Positions 1-4,732 of a DNA stretch of 5,229 nt are shown piece after piece (position 1 is the first letter of the stretch; each line of letters opens with the position of its first letter). The position numbers and the translations under genes are program-made. The DNA is from Microcystis sp. T1-4 (GTDB lineage Bacteria > Cyanobacteriota > Cyanobacteriia > Cyanobacteriales > Microcystaceae). The notes beneath the pieces were generated by a model. The model was not told the DNA's origin, did no database searches, and worked only from the letters and a program-made list of their open reading frames with translations. The stretch is taken from positions 1 through 5,229 of the forward strand of contig NZ_CAIP01000255.1 of assembly GCF_000297435.1 (NCBI RefSeq), read 5' to 3'.

Positions 1-2536
1 GCATCTAGGGGATAATTCCCTCGATAGCGAGGATCGAGATTTTTGGCAATGGGTGATCGATCGGCCTTGGATCAATCTCTCATATACCGAGGGGGCTAAA
101 AAGGCCGGGGCTTTATTGAGTGCCGGCTACGCTGCTATAGCCTTGCCGGGCATTTACTCAGGATATCGGCAATTGAGGGATCCTCACGGGAAAGCGATCG
201 AGATGCCGCGCCTTATCCCTCAACTGATGCCATTTTGCGGGGGGGGCCGGGAGATAGCCTTTTTCTTTGATCAGGATAGCAAGCCAAGCACAATCAAAAA
301 TGTCCGGCGGGCGATCGAGCGCACAGGCCATCTTCTAGGCTCTCAAGGATGCAAGGTATCCGTAGCCCGATGGCCGAGCGAATTCAAGGGGATTGATGAT
401 TTTATCGCAGCCCAAGGGGGGGAGGCCCTTGATCAAATATTCTCTGAGAGAATCTCTTTAGATGCTTATAAAATCGAGAATTTTTCCGCTCTCACCCCCG
501 ATTTAATCATAAATGAGAGATATATCTCCCAATCCCTAGAAGTGCCTGAGAGTGCCAAAATCATAGGGATTAAAGCCCCTAAAGGCACGGGAAAAACTGA
601 ATGGATATCGGAAAAAATATCACCGGCGTTGGCTAAGGGAGATCGATCTCTTGTACTCACTCATCGGGTACAATTAGGGCGCGAATTGGCTAATCGATTC
701 GGTATGAATTATCGATCAGAATTGGCAAAAAGCGAGGATGGTAGCCTATTAGGATACTGCCTATGTATCGATAGCTTACATCCAAAAGCTAATCCTAAAT
801 TTAATCCCCTTGACTGGGAAAATGCCACGATAATCATAGATGAGGCCGAGCAGGTTTTTGGGCATTTATTGAATAGCCCTACCTGCGAAAAATACAGGGC
901 AAAAATTATCGATTCTCTGAGAGAATTACTCAGAATTGTAGTAAGTACAGGGGGAAAAATCTATCTATCCGATGCTGATTTGAGTATGAATGCTATCGGG
1001 TATGTGCAATCCCTAATAGGCTATCCCGTACCTAATTACATCATTGAGAATACCTATAAATCCCCCCTCAAAAGGGAGCTATATCTTTTCGATGGGAACA
1101 ATCCCTCTGGCTTGATTCAAGAGTTAGAAATCGCTGTAAATAGCGGTCAAAAAGCGATTGTTCACACGGATGGTCAAAAGCACAAATCGTCCTATGGATC
1201 AAGGAATCTTGAGTATTTATTTAAGAAAAAATACCCCAATCTAAAAATCCTGAGAATTGATAGCGAGAGTGTGTCCGATCACTCTCACCCTGCTTACGGG
1301 TGTATGGGGAATCTCGATCAGATTTTATCTCAATACGATCTAATTATTTGTTCCCCCGTGATCGAGACGGGAGTATCAATCGACTGCAATCACTTTGACG
1401 CTGTTTTCGCTATCTCTCATGGTGTACAAAATGTCGATAGTTTCGCCCAAACATTAGCACGAGTAAGGGCTGATATTCCCCGCTATGTTTGGATTTCGGG
1501 GCATTCTCCTAACAGAATTGGCAATGGATCAACTGACCTCAAACAACTATTAGCAGGGGAACATTTTAAAGCGAAAAATACTATCAGGATACTGCAAGCA
1601 GTGGGATTGAGAGAGATTCCAGAATTTAGCTTTTTAGAAGATGGGGAGAAGTATTCCCCTAGCCTTAGTTTGTGGGGGAAAAATGCAATTAAGATTAATC
1701 TAGAAGGAAAAAACTATCGAGAATTGCTAATGAAAAAATTAGAGAATGAAGGATACCAGATCACCCCGATCGAGTCGAGTGACAAAGAATCTATTGAGGC
1801 ATTAAAGGATGAGATAAAATCAGCATCAGATGAGAATTATTCAGAGCATAAAGAAGCTGTGTTGAATGCTGATAGTATCAGCAATTCCGAGTACAATTCG
1901 CTTAAGGAAAAAAGGGAACTAACAGAAGGGGAAAGAAATCAATTAAAGCGGGCGCGGATCGAGCGCACTTACGGAATTAATCTATCCGATGAATTGATCA
2001 CCAAAGATGATGATGGATGGTATCCCCAGATACGCCTACATTACTTCCTCTCAGTAGGTAATGAATTCTTAGCTGATCGGGATAGCAAAAAATTAGATGA
2101 TGCCCTAGAGAATGGGGGGGGGAAAATATTCAAGCCGGATATTAATCGATCACTTTTATCGGCAAAAATTAAATTATTGAAACTTCTCAATGTAGAGCAG
2201 TTTTTTGATCCTGAAAAAGAATTTACCCGGGATAATCTTGCTGATTGGCTTGATCGCCTTAAATCCCCTGCGATTATCGCTCAAATTAAATCGATTTTGG
2301 GATTTTCCCTATCGATGGATGATAATCCGATCTGCTTCGCTCAAAGGCTTTTAGGGGCCTTGGGGCTGAAGCTTAGTTATGTCGCGTACCGGCGGTTCCC
2401 GGATGGCTCGCGGCAGCGAGTCTATCGCGGTTGTGATCCTCTCGCTGACGGCCGGGGGGAAGTTTTCGAGCGGTGGCTTGAGCGCGATCGCGAATTGGGG
2501 AATCAAGAGATCGAGGATATCGCTATCGCTGCCTAA
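1..2536 (+). CDS. cyRepA: CyRepA1-family plasmid replication protein (DUF3854 Toprim-like + SF2-type helicase), main part
   Basis: Residues 166-1010 of the initiator, continuing the ORF that begins at 4733. The GTG at 53 is internal, because the frame is open back to base 2. In full-length numbering the Toprim-like DUF3854 region carries TEGAKKAG (catalytic-type Glu near 196), FDQD (256-258) and KGIDD (295-299). A helicase follows: Walker A APKGTGKT (358-365), motif Ia LTHR (385-388), Walker B IIIDEAEQ (DEAE 446-449), SDADLS (489-494), motif V ETGVSID (621-627) and motif VI QTLARVR (649-655). The C-terminal part holds the family signature DDDGWYPQ (from 835) and an RQRVYRG block near the end. 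Known for the family: CyRepA proteins, such as Slr7037 of pSYSA, are needed for replication of cyanobacterial plasmids. Inferred: primase-like plus unwinding activity. All helicase motifs are intact, so the gene looks functional. It ends 35 bp from the convergent 50-codon ORF. Confidence 0.93.
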   Translation, partial: HLGDNSLDSEDRDFWQWVIDRPWINLSYTEGAKKAGALLSAGYAAIALPGIYSGYRQLRDPHGKAIEMPRLIPQLMPFCGGGREIAFFFDQDSKPSTIKNVRRAIERTGHLLGSQGCKVSVARWPSEFKGIDDFIAAQGGEALDQIFSERISLDAYKIENFSALTPDLIINERYISQSLEVPESAKIIGIKAPKGTGKTEWISEKISPALAKGDRSLVLTHRVQLGRELANRFGMNYRSELAKSEDGSLLGYCLCIDSLHPKANPKFNPLDWENATIIIDEAEQVFGHLLNSPTCEKYRAKIIDSLRELLRIVVSTGGKIYLSDADLSMNAIGYVQSLIGYPVPNYIIENTYKSPLKRELYLFDGNNPSGLIQELEIAVNSGQKAIVHTDGQKHKSSYGSRNLEYLFKKKYPNLKILRIDSESVSDHSHPAYGCMGNLDQILSQYDLIICSPVIETGVSIDCNHFDAVFAISHGVQNVDSFAQTLARVRADIPRYVWISGHSPNRIGNGSTDLKQLLAGEHFKAKNTIRILQAVGLREIPEFSFLEDGEKYSPSLSLWGKNAIKINLEGKNYRELLMKKLENEGYQITPIESSDKESIEALKDEIKSASDENYSEHKEAVLNADSISNSEYNSLKEKRELTEGERNQLKRARIERTYGINLSDELITKDDDGWYPQIRLHYFLSVGNEFLADRDSKKLDDALENGGGKIFKPDINRSLLSAKIKLLKLLNVEQFFDPEKEFTRDNLADWLDRLKSPAIIAQIKSILGFSLSMDDNPICFAQRLLGALGLKLSYVAYRRFPDGSRQRVYRGCDPLADGRGEVFERWLERDRELGNQEIEDIAIAA
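439..926. repeat. Two identical 15-bp near-palindromes inside rep
   Basis: ATTCTCTGAGAGAAT occurs at 439-453 and again at 912-926. Each is a perfect 7-bp inverted repeat around a single G. They are read in different contexts of the rep protein, so they are not a duplicated domain. They may be coincidence or protein-binding sites; a partial match (CTCTCTGAGAATG) lies near 4899-4911. Confidence 0.4.
2484..2491. repeat. HIP1 octamer GCGATCGC
   Basis: Perfect copy of the highly iterated palindrome that is over-represented in many cyanobacterial genomes. It lies in the 3' end of rep and supports a cyanobacterial host. Confidence 0.85.
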
Positions 2537-2571
2537 TCCGGTGCATCTCCCTTAATATACTATTATTAATA

Positions 2572-2724
2572 TTATCCCCGGCGCTCCTCACCCGGCCGAA
2601 AGATTTTTCGCTGGGATCGGCGGATCCGAAAAAATCTTAGGATTTTTCTGGCTTCGGCCACACTGCATCCAAGATTATCGGCCAATTCTTTAATGTAGCC
2701 CGATTTCGGCGAAATCTTTAGCAT
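2572..2724 (-). CDS. 50-residue ORF, putative third HTH module overlapping the upstream gene
   Basis: ATG at 2724-2722 and TAA at 2574-2572. The start overlaps the stop of the 122-residue gene in the arrangement ATGCTAA, typical of translational coupling. GGAGG abuts the ATG, and AGGAG lies 11 nt further up. The protein begins MLKISPKSGYIKELADNLGC and is strongly basic towards its end. IKELADNLGCSVAEARK followed by RKIFRP aligns with VELAKKLSCSYATIAKW followed by EKFRP in module 2 of the upstream protein. It therefore looks like a diverged third copy lacking the YSFPDFFD tail. A -1 shift in the G6 run at 2733-2728 would join it in frame to the upstream gene. It may be a real coupled small protein, the product of a frameshift, or the decayed or mis-sequenced end of a 3-module protein. 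The alignment is by eye. Confidence 0.5.
   Translation of the reverse strand: MLKISPKSGYIKELADNLGCSVAEARKILRFFRIRRSQRKIFRPGEERRG
2599..2648. other. Overlapping AT-rich stems near the convergent gene ends
   Basis: AAGATTTTTCG (2600-2610) pairs with CGAAAAAATCTT (2627-2638), with one bulged A. The second arm can alternatively pair with GATTTTTC (2641-2648) across a TTAG loop. These lie just past the end of rep and inside the 50-codon minus-strand ORF. They could slow or end transcription from either side, but the stems are AT-rich and there is no clean GC-stem plus T-run, so no confident terminator can be named for rep. Confidence 0.3.
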
Positions 2725-3086
2725 CCTCCCCCCTTCTCCTCCCAAAGATTGTCAGATCGCAACTGCCAGTGATCAAAAAAATCAGGGAAAGAATAAGGGC
2801 GGAATTTCTCCCCCTTTTGCGCCCGCTTTGCCCATTTTGCGATTGTCGCGTAGCTGCAGCTTAGTTTTTTTGCCAATTCCACATTGGTTATTCCCGGTGT
2901 TCCCCCCTTCTCCTTCCAAAGATCATCCTCGCCCAATTCCCATCGATCAAAAAAATCAGGGAAAGAATAAGGGCGAAAATTTTCGCCGCGAGCCATTCTT
3001 TTTTTCCAGAGAAGGATCAAGTATAATTTTTGGCCGAGCAGCTCGGCCAATTCAATATCCGTGAGGCCAAATCGCAAAGTAGTCAT
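2718..3086 (-). CDS. Putative DNA-binding protein with two tandem HTH-type modules
   Basis: 122 residues built from two copies of a 58-residue module. Each has an HTH-like helix pair (TDIELAELLGQKLYLILLW at about 9-27; TNVELAKKLSCSYATIAKW at about 67-85), then GE(N/K)FRPYSFPDFFD(R/H)W (FRPYSF at 37-42 and 95-100) and ending LW(K/E)EKGG. I do not recognise a named family. DNA binding is inferred from the helix pattern and lysine/arginine content. The ATG at 3086 has AGGGA 9 nt upstream, and that site lies inside a perfect 9-bp inverted repeat (3090-3112), so initiation may be repressed by a bound protein or RNA folding. It lies 41 bp downstream of the RHH gene on the same strand, probably one operon. 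The duplication is recent enough that 31 nt are identical between modules. A role in copy control or transcription of the operon is a guess. Confidence 0.75.
   Translation of the reverse strand: MTTLRFGLTDIELAELLGQKLYLILLWKKRMARGENFRPYSFPDFFDRWELGEDDLWKEKGGTPGITNVELAKKLSCSYATIAKWAKRAQKGEKFRPYSFPDFFDHWQLRSDNLWEEKGGGC
2771..2975. repeat. Direct 31-bp repeat from HTH module duplication
   Basis: The 31 bases at 2771-2801 are identical to 2945-2975, 174 bp (58 codons) apart. They encode the shared FRPYSFPDFFD block on the minus strand. Flanking bases are related but diverged (CCAAAGAT at both 5' sides on the plus strand). This marks tandem duplication of one domain, with the conserved block either recent, gene-converted or under strong constraint. 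Confidence 0.9.
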
Positions 3087-3089
3087 AAA

Positions 3090-3112
3090 TGTCTATCCCT
3101 GTTGGATAGACA
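3090..3112 (-). promoter_or_regulatory. Perfect inverted repeat of the ATAGACA motif over the start of the two-module HTH gene
   Basis: TGTCTATCC (3090-3098), five-base spacer CTGTT, GGATAGACA (3104-3112): a perfect 9-bp inverted repeat. It begins 3 bases upstream of the ATG at 3086 and covers the AGGGA ribosome-binding candidate (3100-3096). It could be an operator for one of the plasmid's DNA-binding proteins, or an mRNA hairpin hiding the start site. There is no T-run on the minus strand after it, so a terminator is less likely. Confidence 0.65.
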
Positions 3113-3127
3113 TATTTTAACCTTAAA

Positions 3128-3748
3128 TCAGGATATCCATTCGATCTTTTTTTTCCCCCCCCGATCCACGATCTGGATCCGAGATTGATAAGGCTCAGGT
3201 ATCCCTGATTTTATCCACCGATTGAGGGTTGTAGGGCTTTTCAGCCCTAGCCGTTCGGCGATCGCTTTTTGAGTTTTAGGCGTGTCTATCTGTTGGCTAG
3301 TCGTGTCTATACTGTCTATACTGTCTATCTGTTGGCTAGTCGTGTCTATACTGTCTATACTGTCTATCTGTTGGCTATCCAACTGCATAGATAGGGCTTT
3401 CAGGCGATGATCAAGAGAAAAGATTTTTTCCGATAATCCCTGATCGCAATCGGACAAGCGATCGTCGACTGCCTCTATCCAATCATTTAGCCTTTTGGTG
3501 ATTATGCCTAGTCGTTCGTCTAGTCGTTGAGTAGTCGTCTCTAGTTTGTCTATCCGATCAGTGTCTATACTGTCTATCCCTTGCTTTTTTCCCGTGACTA
3601 TCCCAATGTCTATCGTACCGGCTAGGCACTGATTAATAAAATCGTATAGAAGCGATGCTGTATCAGTGTTTTGGCTTTTTGCCAATTGATTAAAGGCATC
3701 TCTTTTCTCACCCTCGATCCGAACCGTAATCAGTTTATCGCGTGCCAT
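3128..3748 (-). CDS. RHH / coiled-coil / HTH DNA-binding protein with IDSID repeats
   Basis: 206 residues. The N-terminus fits a ribbon-helix-helix fold: strand LITVRIE (6-12), helix A about 14-26, helix B about 31-44 (TASLLYDFINQCLAG). Residues 60-125 are rich in charged heptads (KLETTTQRLDERLGIITKRL) and probably form a coiled coil. Residues 127-155 repeat QQIDSIDSIDTTS, encoded by a 39-bp tandem repeat. The C-terminus has an HTH (KTQKAIAERLGLKSPTTLNRW, 158-178) and a possible beta-hairpin wing around DRGGKKK. Two DNA-binding ends joined by a coil would suit bridging of repeated sites, as in plasmid partition or copy-control proteins, but this is inference. Eleven Ile-Asp pairs, all written ATAGAC, put the ATAGACA heptamer inside the gene. 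The ATG at 3748 has only a weak GGA upstream, with the same GGATAGACATT leader as the next gene. It lacks a ParA partner on this plasmid. Confidence 0.8.
   Translation of the reverse strand: MARDKLITVRIEGEKRDAFNQLAKSQNTDTASLLYDFINQCLAGTIDIGIVTGKKQGIDSIDTDRIDKLETTTQRLDERLGIITKRLNDWIEAVDDRLSDCDQGLSEKIFSLDHRLKALSMQLDSQQIDSIDSIDTTSQQIDSIDSIDTTSQQIDTPKTQKAIAERLGLKSPTTLNRWIKSGIPEPYQSRIQIVDRGGKKKIEWIS
3258..3265. repeat. HIP1 octamer GCGATCGC (second copy)
   Basis: Second perfect copy, in the C-terminal HTH coding part of the RHH gene. Two copies in 5.2 kb are above random expectation for an octamer and agree with the CyRepA assignment. Confidence 0.85.
3283..3377. repeat. 39-bp tandem repeat (2.4 copies) with seven TGTCTAT heptamers
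   Basis: Units start at 3283, 3322 and 3361 (partial). Each full unit has TGTCTATCTGTTGGCTAGTC, then CG and TGTCTATAC twice; heptamers sit at 3283, 3304, 3313, 3322, 3343, 3352 and 3361 (spacing 21, 9, 9, 21, 9, 9). The unit is 13 codons, so the frame of the RHH gene is preserved and reads as repeated IDSIDTTSQQ. TGGCTAGTC also occurs at 3792-3800 in the non-coding region upstream of the same gene. Iteron-like in form. Confidence 0.9.
3547..3613. repeat. Second cluster of TGTCTAT heptamers inside the RHH gene
   Basis: Perfect TGTCTAT at 3547, 3562, 3571 and 3607, spaced 15, 9 and 36 bases and all in the same reading frame as the 39-bp repeat cluster. They encode the Ile-Asp pairs of TIDIG, GIDSIDTD and RIDKL near the start of the coiled-coil region. 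Confidence 0.85.
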
Positions 3749-3750
3749 AA

Positions 3751-3812
3751 TGTCTATCCATTATCTATCTGTCTATTCATAGAATAGCAACTGGCTAGTC
3801 AATGAATAGACA
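3751..3812 (-). promoter_or_regulatory. Putative operator/promoter region of the RHH gene with 11-bp inverted repeat
   Basis: TGTCTAT at 3751 touches the start region of the RHH gene. TGTCTATTCAT (3770-3780) and ATGAATAGACA (3802-3812) form a perfect 11-bp inverted repeat around a 21-base spacer. Within it, on the minus strand, TTGACT (3802-3797) and TATGAA (3781-3776) could be -35 and -10 elements, but with a short 15-base spacer, so the promoter call is weak. The geometry suits autorepression: a protein bound to the two arms would cover the promoter. Confidence 0.6.
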
Positions 3813-3838
3813 ACTATGGACACGTTTGAAATTGGCAC

Positions 3839-4249
3839 TCACCCAATCAAATCTACCCCCCCCGGATAAAGGATCCTATTGAGGGCATCGAGATCGCTAT
3901 ACGAAGTCACTCCGTGTTTGCCGCGCCCCTTTTTTGCCGGATGATTTTTTCTCGAAAAAAGGATGTAATTTTCGATCGCTTCAGCGCACTCATCCTTAAT
4001 TCGGATATAGTACAAATGATTGCATTTTTTCAAATATAGCCATTGCCGCGAGGGATGAAGCATATATAAAATATTTTTCCGCGAGAGATGCAGCCGATCC
4101 TCCCATTTAGATAATTCCTCCCATTCGATTGGGCTTCCATCTGATTTATGGCTTTTTGCTCGATAGCAAAGCAAGGAATATTTTGTGCATCGAAATGCTT
4201 GAGAAGTAGAGCCTAGCCCGCGCTCGTGTCGATTTCTTTTGGATCGCAT
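3839..4249 (-). CDS. Basic 136-residue protein of unknown function
   Basis: I do not recognise this protein. It is very basic, with an Arg-rich start (MRSKRNRHERG) and a Lys-rich block KNHPAKKGRGKHG at about 101-113. The central part (IEWEELSKWEDRLHLSRKNI, then LYMLHPSRQWLYLKKCNHLYYIRI) alternates helices and strands in a way that could be a winged helix; this is a guess from pattern alone. There is no signal peptide or membrane segment. The frame is open only back to 4279 and the ATG at 4249 is the only ATG available near the start. It lacks a clear Shine-Dalgarno but has an extended -10-like sequence about 30 nt upstream. It is first of the minus-strand genes, 90 bp ahead of the RHH gene, and divergent from rep. 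A G8 tract lies near its 3' end. A nucleic-acid-binding accessory protein of replication is plausible. Confidence 0.62.
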   Translation of the reverse strand: MRSKRNRHERGLGSTSQAFRCTKYSLLCYRAKSHKSDGSPIEWEELSKWEDRLHLSRKNILYMLHPSRQWLYLKKCNHLYYIRIKDECAEAIENYILFSRKNHPAKKGRGKHGVTSYSDLDALNRILYPGGVDLIG

Positions 4250-4273
4250 GGATACTATTTGCCTTAGTAACAG

Positions 4274-4284
4274 ATTGTATCATA
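4274..4284 (-). promoter_or_regulatory. Candidate extended -10 promoter for the 136-residue gene
   Basis: On the minus strand TGCTATGATACAAT ends at 4274. It contains TATGAT (4284-4279) preceded by TGC (an extended -10), and TACAAT (4279-4274) as an alternative. No good -35 is seen at the right distance. Transcription would begin some 15-20 bases before the ATG at 4249. The same start could serve the downstream RHH and HTH genes by read-through. Confidence 0.35.
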
Positions 4285-4445
4285 GCACTTTGGCGATTGG
4301 GCAAAGGATGAGTGGGGTCATGTATCCGCACTACCTAGGCTCGAAATCGCTTTTTTTAGGCAAAATTCTCTTAAGGAAGATTTAAGCTTCTGTACTATGT
4401 ATTCAATGAAATCAGTACAGTTTATCGCATCCATGCAGTAAAAAT

Positions 4446-4471
4446 CCTTTTGACCTATAATGATCAAAAGG
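4446..4471. repeat. 8-bp inverted repeat upstream of the rep promoter
   Basis: CCTTTTGA (4446-4453) and TCAAAAGG (4464-4471) are perfect complements around a 10-base spacer, centred about 25 bases upstream of the -35 candidate at 4482. This is a position suited to a regulator site. No T-run follows on either strand that would make it a good terminator. Confidence 0.45.
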
Positions 4472-4481
4472 CATTTATCAA

Positions 4482-4510
4482 TTGAGAAATCGCTTAATTA
4501 CTATTATAAT
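4482..4510 (+). promoter_or_regulatory. Near-consensus sigma70-type promoter towards rep (P1)
   Basis: TTGAGA (4482-4487), 17-base spacer, TATAAT (4505-4510): five of six and six of six matches to the housekeeping consensus at ideal spacing. Transcription would start near 4517 and give a rep leader of about 215 nt that contains the 24-bp palindrome and both hairpins. This is the strongest promoter match I found in the window. Confidence 0.6.
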
Positions 4511-4541
4511 CTTTTCTCTGATTTCCTAATATTAAATAAGG

Positions 4542-4565
4542 CATATATTATATATATAATATATG
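4542..4565. repeat. Perfect 24-bp AT palindrome
   Basis: 4542-4565 is its own reverse complement: it starts CATATATTATA and ends TATAATATATG, with only the end bases being C and G. It could extrude as a cruciform or act as an easily melted element for replication start. It also contains a TATAAT hexamer on each strand. Confidence 0.7.
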
Positions 4566-4588
4566 GTATATCTGTATTTATAGATAGT

Positions 4589-4619
4589 CTATAGATTAGA
4601 TTAGACATCTAATCTATAG
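4589..4619. repeat. Perfect 13-bp inverted repeat (hairpin) in the rep leader
   Basis: CTATAGATTAGAT (4589-4601), loop TAGAC, ATCTAATCTATAG (4607-4619). The 3' arm overlaps a competing small hairpin TAGCC-AAT-GGCTA (4617-4629), and a T6 run lies at 4645-4650. In RNA this could switch between two folds; in DNA it could be an operator or origin structure. Function unknown. Confidence 0.65.
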
Positions 4620-4641
4620 CCAATGGCTACAAAATGGAAGC

Positions 4642-4670
4642 TTGTTTTTTCCGAGGATTAATGATATAAA
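4642..4670 (+). promoter_or_regulatory. Second candidate promoter towards rep (P2)
   Basis: TTGTTT (4642-4647), 17-base spacer, TATAAA (4665-4670). The -10 is good, the -35 matches only in TTG. A start near 4677 would put the GC-rich hairpin (4678-4707) at the very 5' end of a short leader of about 56 nt. It may act with or instead of P1. Confidence 0.35.
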
Positions 4671-4677
4671 TAAAAGC

Positions 4678-4707
4678 GTGCGCGTCCCAATCACTGGGCC
4701 GCGCCAC
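4678..4707. other. GC-rich stem-loop just upstream of rep
   Basis: GTGCGCG (4678-4684) pairs with CGCGC and CAC (4700-4707, one bulged C), and CCCA (4686-4689) with TGGG (4695-4698), closing an ATCAC loop with one T:C mismatch. It is an isolated GC island in an AT-rich region, 25 bases before the rep ATG. It could stabilise or control rep mRNA. Read on the minus strand it is followed by CTTTTATTTA, so a weak terminator for leftward transcription is an alternative. Confidence 0.5.
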
Positions 4708-4732
4708 ACAAAAATAAAAAACTTCAATCATA

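Larger units (their letters stand above)
4280..4732. other. Non-coding AT-rich control region, candidate replication origin
   Basis: About 450 bp without a convincing gene, between the divergent 136-residue gene and rep. It holds an 8-bp inverted repeat (4446-4471), a near-consensus promoter (4482-4510), a 24-bp AT palindrome (4542-4565), a 13-bp hairpin (4589-4619), a second promoter candidate (4642-4670) and a GC-rich hairpin (4678-4707). It also has CTGTACT (4390-4396) facing AGTACAG (4414-4420). An AT-rich palindromic block upstream of a rep gene is the usual place for origin and copy-number control, but no known origin consensus was recognised. None of the ATAGACA heptamers is here. Confidence 0.5.

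Noticed and set aside
53..55. GTG as the start of the replication protein
   Set aside because: The frame is open back to base 2 and joins the ORF from 4733; starting here would remove a conserved part of the family's N-terminal region.
466..660. 64-codon minus-strand ORF inside rep
   Set aside because: Antisense to conserved rep sequence leading to the Walker A region, with no ribosome-binding site or domain signal.
2828..3064. 78-codon plus-strand ORF
   Set aside because: It lies opposite the duplicated HTH gene and owes its openness to that repeat; its proline-rich translation has no recognisable domain.
3283..3377. CRISPR-like array
   Set aside because: The 39-bp repeats are directly adjacent with no variable spacers, keep a coding frame, and contain smaller 9-bp repeats.
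3128..3748. RHH protein as the antitoxin of a toxin-antitoxin pair
   Set aside because: RHH antitoxins normally sit next to a small toxin such as RelE/ParE; neither neighbour shows such a fold, and this protein has a second HTH and a coiled coil.
4146..4331. 61-codon minus-strand ORF overlapping the 136-residue gene
   Set aside because: It overlaps the more convincing gene in another frame; low-complexity translation and no start signal.
4344..4356. Terminator at the T7 run (4350-4356)
   Set aside because: Only a 3-bp stem (CGA-AA-TCG) precedes the T-run, too weak to call.
4308..4385. 25-codon plus-strand ORF (MSGVMYPHYLG...)
   Set aside because: AAAGG abuts the ATG with no spacing, the peptide is very short and shows no family features; it could still be a leader peptide but nothing supports it.
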